Below, in pieces: positions 14,883 to 20,120 of a stretch of 20,120 bases of DNA (position 1 is its first letter; each line of letters begins with the position of its first letter). The stretch covers positions 1-20,120 of the forward strand of contig JAKAZU010000015.1 in NCBI GenBank assembly GCA_021826525.1, written 5' to 3'. Below the pieces are notes generated by a model that saw only the letters and a list, made by a program, of their open reading frames with translations, did not search any database and was not told where the DNA came from. The DNA comes from Thermoplasmata archaeon. Its GTDB lineage: Archaea; Thermoplasmatota; Thermoplasmata; UBA184. The translations under genes and the position numbers were made by a program.

Positions 14883-14889
14883 TATAAAG
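14883..14889 (-). promoter_or_regulatory. sufU: TATA box of the scaffold-ferredoxin-radical SAM operon
   Basis: Minus-strand CTTTATA, centred about 36 bp from the ATG. This leaves a short leader of about 10 nt in which the GGAGGAGGG motif is wholly or partly included. Confidence 0.6.
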
Positions 14890-14994
14890 CGCCGTCCCCG
14901 CGGAGAGCGGGAAGGTTTCCGGCGCGCTTACCGTCAGAGAATCGCCCACCGGAACCTGCGAATCTGGGCCGGATCGGAGCGTCCACCCCGGGAG

Positions 14995-15002
14995 TTTATA
15001 AA
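14995..15002 (+). promoter_or_regulatory. sufD: TATA box of sufD
   Basis: TTTATAAA, a near-perfect archaeal TATA box, centred 26-27 bp before the sufD ATG. The transcript should be leaderless; no Shine-Dalgarno site is present. Confidence 0.75.
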
Positions 15003-15015
15003 CACTCCTGAGTGT
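15002..15015 (+). promoter_or_regulatory. Candidate operator at the sufD promoter
   Basis: Perfect 6-bp inverted repeat ACACTC-CT-GAGTGT that starts on the last base of the TATA box and ends 10 nt before the predicted transcription start. A dimeric repressor bound here would block the polymerase. Iron- or cluster-responsive control is the natural guess for a suf gene, but the regulator is not in the window. Confidence 0.5.
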
Positions 15016-15024
15016 CTAAATCCA

Positions 15025-16416
15025 ATGGCGACGGCAACGACGCAGCGACCGTGGCTCCGGGAGGAAGAGGTTCGGGATCTCTCCGAATCGCTGGCCGACC
15101 CGGAGGCGGTGGCTCAGCACCGAGCCGAGGCCTATCGGCTCTTCCTCGAGCTCCCCATGGAACCCAACCCGCTGTACCGCCACTATGGGTACTTCTCGGG
15201 AGTCGACCTGAGCGGCATCGATCCGGTCGCCCGTGGAGCGCCCGTGGCGCTCCCGCCGGCGCTGCCCGACGCGGTCCGCATCGTCCATGACGGGTCGGGG
15301 ACCCGCATCGAGCTCCCTCCCGCGCTGCGCGAACTCGGCGTGAGTGCGAACGCCTTGATCGACTCCTGGAGGACCGACGCGACGGCGCTCCCCATGCTGA
15401 TGCGCGGCTCGGAGACCCCCGCCGATCGTCTCTCGGCGCTCAGCATCGCGATCCTGAACCGTGGGTATCGGCTCGAGATCCCGGACCGATGCCCGACCCC
15501 GATCCGGGTCCAGGACATCACCGTGCTCTCGCAGGCGCACGAGGCCCAGTCGGTCCGCCGATCGATCCGGATCGGCGAGCGCGCGCAGGTCCTCATGACC
15601 GAGGAACTCTACTGCCACGGGCCGGTCCCCACCGAGCAGCGCTTCTACGGCTCGTCGGTCGACTACGATCTCGCGGCCGACGCGAAGGTCGTCCACCTTT
15701 CGGTGCACGCTCCGGATGGTCGGGCCGTCTCGTTCTACCGTCGCTCGGCGACGACCGAGCGCCGCAGCCGCCTCGCGTGGATCTGGGCCGGTCTCGGAGG
15801 GTTCTCGACGCGCGGACGCAACCAGACGACGCTGATCGGGAATGGATCGAGCGTCGACGATCTACAGACCTTCTACGGAAGAGACCATCAATCCTACGAC
15901 AGCGATGTGCACATCACGCACCGCGGCGAGGACACGCACGGCCAGTCGATCACGCGAGGGGTCTTCCGGGATGACTCGCGCGGAATGAGCCGCGGTCTCG
16001 TCCGGATCGAGCCGCCGGCGCGCAAGACGGTGAGCTACATCTCCGAGCATGCGATGCTCCTCTCGCGAGGGGCGCGCTCGGACACGATCCCGATCCTCGA
16101 GATCCTCTGCCCGGACGTCAAAGCGACGCACTCCACCAGCGTCGCCCCGGTGGACCCGGAGAAGATCTTCTACTTGGAATCCCGAGGGATCAGCCCGTCG
16201 GAGTCCGTGCGCGCGATCGGGGAGGGTTTCCTCTCCTACGTGCTCGACCGCGCGCCGATCGCCGGCCTGCGGGAGACCCTGTATCCCCTCCTCGCCGCCC
16301 GCTGGGAGGGGAAGGAGATCGATTGGGGAGACCCGGCATACCCTCCGCTCCCGGATCTCGAAGTGGCGGGCACGGCCGCGGCGCCCGATTGGCGCTTCGA
16401 CGCGAAGCTCCGGTAG
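15025..16416 (+). CDS. sufD: Fe-S cluster assembly protein SufD
   Basis: Partner of SufB in the SufB-SufC2-SufD cluster-building complex, cytoplasmic, 463 residues. It has the SufB/D-type right-handed beta-helix pattern in the middle (about 160-350) and the conserved C-terminal block EILCPDVKATHSTSVAPVDPEKIFYLESRGIS. Within it, His369 matches the SufD histidine important for assembly in E. coli, and Cys362 precedes it. The SufB-type catalytic Cys region is absent, which separates it from the sufB gene downstream. N-terminal helical part is residues 1-80. Start ATG is fixed by the TATA box 26-27 bp upstream. Orientation is odd: it faces sufB tail to tail, 72 nt apart, instead of being co-transcribed with it. 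Confidence 0.93.
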   Translation: MATATTQRPWLREEEVRDLSESLADPEAVAQHRAEAYRLFLELPMEPNPLYRHYGYFSGVDLSGIDPVARGAPVALPPALPDAVRIVHDGSGTRIELPPALRELGVSANALIDSWRTDATALPMLMRGSETPADRLSALSIAILNRGYRLEIPDRCPTPIRVQDITVLSQAHEAQSVRRSIRIGERAQVLMTEELYCHGPVPTEQRFYGSSVDYDLAADAKVVHLSVHAPDGRAVSFYRRSATTERRSRLAWIWAGLGGFSTRGRNQTTLIGNGSSVDDLQTFYGRDHQSYDSDVHITHRGEDTHGQSITRGVFRDDSRGMSRGLVRIEPPARKTVSYISEHAMLLSRGARSDTIPILEILCPDVKATHSTSVAPVDPEKIFYLESRGISPSESVRAIGEGFLSYVLDRAPIAGLRETLYPLLAARWEGKEIDWGDPAYPPLPDLEVAGTAAAPDWRFDAKLR

Positions 16417-16488
16417 CGGGCGTGCGCGCGGGCGACCGCACCGATCGGGCGGAGGCCCGCTCGGAACTCCGGTGGGGGCGTATCGGAT

Positions 16489-17901
16489 CTAACCGACCGC
16501 GCCGATCATCTCGAGCTGGATGAGACGGTTGAGCTCGAGGGCGTAGTCGACGGGCAGCTCCTTGGAGAACTCGGCCAGGAATCCCATCAGGATCAGGTGG
16601 ATCGCGTCCGACTCCGTGAGCCCGCGGCTCATGAGGTAGAAGATCTGCTCCTCGCCGATCTTGCCGACCACGGCCTCGTGCGTGATCGTCGCGTCCTCTT
16701 CGTGGACCTCGTTGTACGGGTACGTGTCCGACCGGCTCATGTCGTCGGGGAGCAGGGCGTCGCAGCGGACGGCGGCCTTGACCCCGGTGGCCCCCTTCGC
16801 GACGTGGAGGAGGCCGCGGTAGCTCGTCTGGCCGCCCCGGATGGCGATCGACTTCGAAATGATCTTGCTCGAGGTGTCCGGCGCCGAGTGCACCGCCTTC
16901 GCCCCGCTATCGATGATCTGACCGGCGCTCGCGAACGCGACCGAGAGGATGTCCGCCCGCGCGCCGCGACCCTTGAGGTAGACGGAGGGGTACTTCATCG
17001 TGATCTTCGAGCCCATGTTGCCGTCGACCCACTCGACGAGCGAGTTCTCGTACGCCACGGCCCGCTTCGTCACCAGATTGTACACGTTCTTCGACCAGTT
17101 CTGCACGGTCGTGTAGCGCACCTTGGCGTACGGTTCGGCCACGACCTCGACAACGGCCGCATGCAGGGAGTCCGTCGAGTAGATCGGAGCGGTGCAGCCC
17201 TCGATGTAGTGGATCTTGGCGCCCTTGTCGGCGATGATCAGCGTGCGTTCGAACTGCCCGACGTTCTTCGCGTTGATGCGGAAGTAGGCCTGCAGCGGGA
17301 TGCCGCAGTCGACCCCGGGTGGGATGTAGACGAAGCTGCCTCCGGACCAGACGGCGCTGTTGAGCGCGGAGAACTTGTTGTCGTTGTACGGGACGATCTT
17401 GCCGAAATACTTCCGGACGATATCCGGGTGCTCCCGCACCGCGGTGTCCGTGTCGCAGAAGATGATTCCCTTCTTCTCGAGGTCCTCGCGGAGCTTGTGG
17501 TAGACGGTACCGCTGTCGTATTGGGCCCCGACGCCCCCGAAGAAGTCGCGCTCGGCCTTGGGGATGCCGAGCTTGTCGAACGTGTTCTTGATGTCCGCGG
17601 GCAGGTCCTCCCACTTGCGCTTGGGCTCGTCCTCCCCCATCGGGGCGGCGTAGAACGTATAGGAGTCGAAATCGAGCTCGTCGAGCTTGGGACCCCAGTC
17701 GGGCATTGGGCGCTTGACGAAATGTTCGTAGGCGCGCAGGCGGTACTCCCGGAGCCAGTCCGGTTCCTTCTTCCAATCGGAGATCTGGTGGATCGTTTCG
17801 ATCGAGAGACCCTTTCCAGAGCGGAGTTTGTACGTCTCCGGGTCCTTGAAGTCGTAGCGGGTATAGTCGAGCGGGGTGAACTCCTGAGCTCCCTGCGCCA
17901 T
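16489..17901 (-). CDS. sufB: Fe-S cluster assembly protein SufB
   Basis: Central subunit of the SufBCD scaffold on which new [4Fe-4S] clusters form; 470 residues, normal length. Characteristic blocks are seen: VWSGGSFVYIPPGVDCGIPLQ, ERTLIIADKGAKIHYIEGC, and near the C-terminus VRCDALLPDD with Cys380 (matching the essential SufB cysteine) and ATITHEAVVGKI with His408-Glu409 (matching the His-Glu pair of E. coli SufB). FYLMSRGLTESDA is the usual closing motif. It lies downstream of sufS on the same strand but has its own TATA box, so it can be transcribed separately. No Shine-Dalgarno site is seen in the short leader. Confidence 0.97.
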   Translation of the reverse strand: MAQGAQEFTPLDYTRYDFKDPETYKLRSGKGLSIETIHQISDWKKEPDWLREYRLRAYEHFVKRPMPDWGPKLDELDFDSYTFYAAPMGEDEPKRKWEDLPADIKNTFDKLGIPKAERDFFGGVGAQYDSGTVYHKLREDLEKKGIIFCDTDTAVREHPDIVRKYFGKIVPYNDNKFSALNSAVWSGGSFVYIPPGVDCGIPLQAYFRINAKNVGQFERTLIIADKGAKIHYIEGCTAPIYSTDSLHAAVVEVVAEPYAKVRYTTVQNWSKNVYNLVTKRAVAYENSLVEWVDGNMGSKITMKYPSVYLKGRGARADILSVAFASAGQIIDSGAKAVHSAPDTSSKIISKSIAIRGGQTSYRGLLHVAKGATGVKAAVRCDALLPDDMSRSDTYPYNEVHEEDATITHEAVVGKIGEEQIFYLMSRGLTESDAIHLILMGFLAEFSKELPVDYALELNRLIQLEMIGAVG

Positions 17902-17931
17902 GGTGGTCCCGTCAATTCAAGCACCAGATGG

Positions 17932-17939
17932 TATTTAAA
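17932..17939 (-). promoter_or_regulatory. sufB: TATA box of sufB
   Basis: Minus-strand TTTAAATA, centred about 34-35 bp from the sufB ATG, giving a predicted leader of about 8 nt. It lies in the 133-nt spacer between sufS and sufB. Confidence 0.65.
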
Positions 17940-18001
17940 TGAAATGTCGCCCGCGTCGCTTGTCCGACCCTCTATCGGGAAGGGCCCTTGATTCGCCATC
18001 G

Positions 18002-18020
18002 TGTAGCGTCGTGTGCTACA
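18002..18020 (-). repeat. Inverted repeat downstream of sufS
   Basis: Perfect 6-bp arms TGTAGC and GCTACA around a 7-nt loop, 15-33 nt after the sufS stop on the transcribed strand. It could be a transcript 3' hairpin or a protein-binding site. No T-run follows, so it is not a standard terminator. A separate 10-bp palindrome, AAGGGCCCTT, lies at 17980-17989 in the same spacer. Confidence 0.4.
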
Positions 18021-18034
18021 TCTTCGCATGCCAC

Positions 18035-19261
18035 TTAGGCGAATACCTTGACGACCTTGTCCAGCGCGTCGTAGAGCAGGTCGATCTCTTCGAGGGTGTT
18101 GTACAGATAGGGGCTCGCCCGCGCCATGGCTCCGACCCCGTACCGGTCCATGAGCGGCTGGGAGCACTGGCGCCCCGCTCGGATCGCGATCCCTTCCGCG
18201 TCGAGGATCGAAGCGATGTCGTGCGGGTGGATCCCTTCGAGTGCGAAGGAGAACACGGCCTCGCGTTCGCGTACGTCCCGGGATCCGAAGATCCGGATCT
18301 TCTTCCCGAGGCGTTCGTCCGCGTTCTGGAACAAGCGGGCCTGCATCGATCGCTCGTGGCGGGCGAGGTCCTCCCACCCGATGCCTTCGAGGTAGTCGAG
18401 CGCGACGGAGAGCCCGATCGCGCCGGCGATGTTCGGCGTGCCGGCCTCGAACTTCGCCGGAGGCTCGCGATACGATATCCGACCGGCGTGCACCTCCTCG
18501 ATCATGGAGCCCCCTCCCATCCAGGGGGGCATCTCCTCCAGGAGCTCCTTCCGGGCCCACAACGCTCCGATGCCGGTCGGCCCGAGGGTCTTGTGCCCGG
18601 AGAACGCGACCGCGTCGGCTCCGAGCGCGACGACGTCGATGGGGATGTGCGGGGCCGACTGCGCTGCGTCCAGGACCACGACCGCCCCGGCGGCGTGGGC
18701 TCGGTCCGCGATCTCGCGGACCGGGTTGACGGTGCCGAGGACGTTGGAGACGTGGGGAAGGGTAACGACCTTCGTCTTCCCATCGAACCATCGGTCGTAC
18801 TCGTCCAGACGCAGGTGCCCGGTATCGTCCACGCTGACGAACTCGAGGGTTGTACCCCGCTCCTCCCGCAGCATGTGCCAGGGGACCACGTTGGCGTGAT
18901 GGTCGCTAACGGTAGCGACGACCCGGTCGCCCGCCTTCAAGCGGCTCCGGCCGAGACCGTGGGCGAGCAGATTGAGCGCCTCGGTCGCCCCCCGGACGAA
19001 CACAATCTCGGATGGATCTGGTGCCCGCAGGAACCGGCCGACGCGCGCCCGGGCGTCCTCGTAGGCGTCCGTGGCCTCCTCGCTGAGCAGGTAGATCCCG
19101 CGGTGGACGTTGGAGTTCGTCTCGCGATAGAAATTGGACTCCGCATCGATGACGACGCGCGGCTTCTGCGAGGTCGCGGCGGAGTCGAGGTACACGAGCG
19201 GCTTGCCGCGCACACGGCGGGAGAGGAGAGGAAACTGTTCGCGGATCTTCTGGACGTCCAT
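18035..19261 (-). CDS. sufS: Cysteine desulfurase SufS
   Basis: PLP-dependent class V aminotransferase-fold enzyme that takes sulfur from cysteine as a persulfide for cluster assembly; 408 residues. The PLP lysine is Lys224 in SGHKTLGPTG, and Asp198 and Gln201 in DAAQSAPH hold the cofactor. The catalytic cysteine is Cys366 in RAGRQCSQPLM; the family usually reads RAGHHCAQPLM there, so two positions around the cysteine differ. The short catalytic loop marks it as group II (SufS/CsdA type) rather than IscS. It follows sufC by 42 nt with no TATA box between, so the two are probably co-transcribed. The scaffold gene further left is the probable sulfur acceptor; no sufE is seen. Confidence 0.96.
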   Translation of the reverse strand: MDVQKIREQFPLLSRRVRGKPLVYLDSAATSQKPRVVIDAESNFYRETNSNVHRGIYLLSEEATDAYEDARARVGRFLRAPDPSEIVFVRGATEALNLLAHGLGRSRLKAGDRVVATVSDHHANVVPWHMLREERGTTLEFVSVDDTGHLRLDEYDRWFDGKTKVVTLPHVSNVLGTVNPVREIADRAHAAGAVVVLDAAQSAPHIPIDVVALGADAVAFSGHKTLGPTGIGALWARKELLEEMPPWMGGGSMIEEVHAGRISYREPPAKFEAGTPNIAGAIGLSVALDYLEGIGWEDLARHERSMQARLFQNADERLGKKIRIFGSRDVREREAVFSFALEGIHPHDIASILDAEGIAIRAGRQCSQPLMDRYGVGAMARASPYLYNTLEEIDLLYDALDKVVKVFA

Positions 19262-19303
19262 GGTCGCCCGTGGGGTTGGTACGAGACCGGTCGGGACTCC
19301 CCG

Positions 19304-20074
19304 CTAGTTCTGCGTCGGGGCGCCGACTTTGACCCAGTCGTACCCTTTCGCTTCGAGTTCGTCGACCAATTCCCGTCCGCCCGACATGGCGATGACGCCA
19401 TCGACCATGACATAGACGCGGTCCGGGTCGACGTACTTCAGGATCCGCTGGTAGTGCGTGATGAGCAGGATTCCTTCCTCCGGGCCATGGAGCTTGGCGA
19501 CCGTCTCTCCGACAGCGCGCACGGCGTCGATGTCCAGGCCGGAATCGGGCTCGTCCAGGATCGAGAACAAGGGGTGGAGCATCGCCATCTGGAGGACCTC
19601 GTTGCGCTTCTTCTCGCCGCCGGAGAATCCCTCGTTGAGGGACCGCTTCAGCATCGATTCCTCCATTTCGAGGTGTCCGAGGTTGGTCTTGAGGTCCTTG
19701 TCGAACGCCACGGTGTCCGCCGTCTCGGCGGTGTGGCGTTGCATGTAGGCGGTCCACAGGAACTTCGACACCGAGAGCCCCGAGACCTCCTGGGGGTATT
19801 GGAACCCGAGGAAGAGGCCGGCGCGGGAGCGTTGGTCGACCGGCATCTTGAGAAGGTCCACCCCATCAAGGAGTGCCTCGCCCGAGGTGACCTTGTACTT
19901 CGGGTGGCCCATCAGCGCATAGGCGAGGGTGCTCTTGCCGGAGCCGTTCGGGCCCATTAGGGCGACGAGTTCGCCGGTCCGCAGGGAAAGGTCGACGCCC
20001 TTGAGGATCTCCTTGCCCGCGACCTCGACCCGGAGACCCTTGATGACCAGCGTATGAAGGGGCTTTTCCGCCAT
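19304..20074 (-). CDS. sufC: Fe-S assembly ATPase SufC
   Basis: ABC-type ATPase that drives conformational change of SufBD; soluble, 256 residues, full length. Walker A is GPNGSGKST (41-49), the Q-loop region LGFQYPQEVSGLSVSKFL (89-106) has the SufC-type sequence, the signature is FSGGEKKRNEVLQMAM (150-165), Walker B is FSILDEPDSGLD (170-181), and the switch His207 lies in LLITHYQRIL. First gene of the leftward sufC-sufS unit. The ATG is preceded by a weak GAGG about 7 nt upstream and by a TATA box close to the window's right edge. Confidence 0.97.
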   Translation of the reverse strand: MAEKPLHTLVIKGLRVEVAGKEILKGVDLSLRTGELVALMGPNGSGKSTLAYALMGHPKYKVTSGEALLDGVDLLKMPVDQRSRAGLFLGFQYPQEVSGLSVSKFLWTAYMQRHTAETADTVAFDKDLKTNLGHLEMEESMLKRSLNEGFSGGEKKRNEVLQMAMLHPLFSILDEPDSGLDIDAVRAVGETVAKLHGPEEGILLITHYQRILKYVDPDRVYVMVDGVIAMSGGRELVDELEAKGYDWVKVGAPTQN

Positions 20075-20107
20075 CGACTGCCCTCGGCGAGTACGAGCCG
20101 GTCGCTT

Positions 20108-20115
20108 TATTTAAG
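20108..20115 (-). promoter_or_regulatory. sufC: TATA box of the sufC-sufS operon
   Basis: Minus-strand CTTAAATA, centred about 37 bp from the sufC ATG, giving a leader of about 11 nt that includes the weak GAGG site. The window ends 5 bp upstream, so any upstream operator is out of view. Confidence 0.6.
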
Positions 20116-20120
20116 CATAG

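Noticed and set aside
14873..17888. Shared TCCTGAG core near the scaffold, sufD and sufB starts as a suf regulon motif
   Set aside because: The 7-mer also occurs in coding DNA of pyk (near 1853) and the MBL hydrolase (near 4498), the sufB copy is inside coding sequence, and only the sufD copy is palindromic.
17939..19960. A 673-codon open frame on the plus strand opposite sufS and sufC
   Set aside because: It is antisense to two genes with complete catalytic motifs and has no recognisable domain. Long antisense frames are expected in high-GC DNA with strong third-position G/C bias.

Overview
This is a high-GC, gene-dense archaeal chromosome segment. Archaeal markers include a beta prefoldin subunit, a Pcc1-type KEOPS subunit, a short-chain prenyl diphosphate synthase of the lipid pathway, a tRNA-Gln(UUG) of archaeal type, and TATA boxes about 26-28 bp ahead of many start codons with no ribosome-binding site between them (leaderless mRNAs). 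The gene set and the leaderless style fit a high-GC Thermoplasmatota lineage, but that placement is inference; no rRNA or long marker is present. No IS element, CRISPR array, prophage or rRNA was seen.

Layout, left to right. (1) 102-2517: a GNAT acetyltransferase (-), tRNA-Gln (-) and pyruvate kinase (+). (2) 2429-7323: a tightly packed five-gene leftward operon. In transcription order it encodes a TPR protein, a BtuF-like binding protein without signal peptide, an M50 membrane metalloprotease, a metallo-beta-lactamase-fold hydrolase and an MFS transporter. Most junctions are start/stop overlaps or very short gaps with Shine-Dalgarno sites. The MFS gene has no normal start codon and seems to begin at CTG, overlapping the previous stop. 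(3) 7383-10601: a prenyl diphosphate synthase (+) that shares a TATA element with the TPR operon, convergent with prefoldin beta (-); then the purB-pcc1 pair (-), overlapping by ATGA. (4) 10821-12607: two membrane or extracellular proteins of unknown function. One is built from about three copies of a two-helix repeat; the other is a membrane-anchored beta-rich protein. (5) 12702-20074: an iron-sulfur island. sufC-sufS and sufB run leftward and sufD runs rightward towards sufB. Divergent from sufD is a leftward operon of an IscU/SufU-type scaffold, a 2x[4Fe-4S] ferredoxin and a B12-binding-type radical SAM enzyme.

The iron-sulfur part reads as one functional unit. SufS supplies sulfur, SufBCD and the U-type scaffold assemble clusters, and the ferredoxin and radical SAM enzyme are cluster clients sitting in the scaffold's operon. 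A perfect 6-bp inverted repeat directly after the sufD TATA box is a good candidate operator. The five-gene operon and the repeat-protein pair are the least explained parts and the best candidates for undescribed biology.
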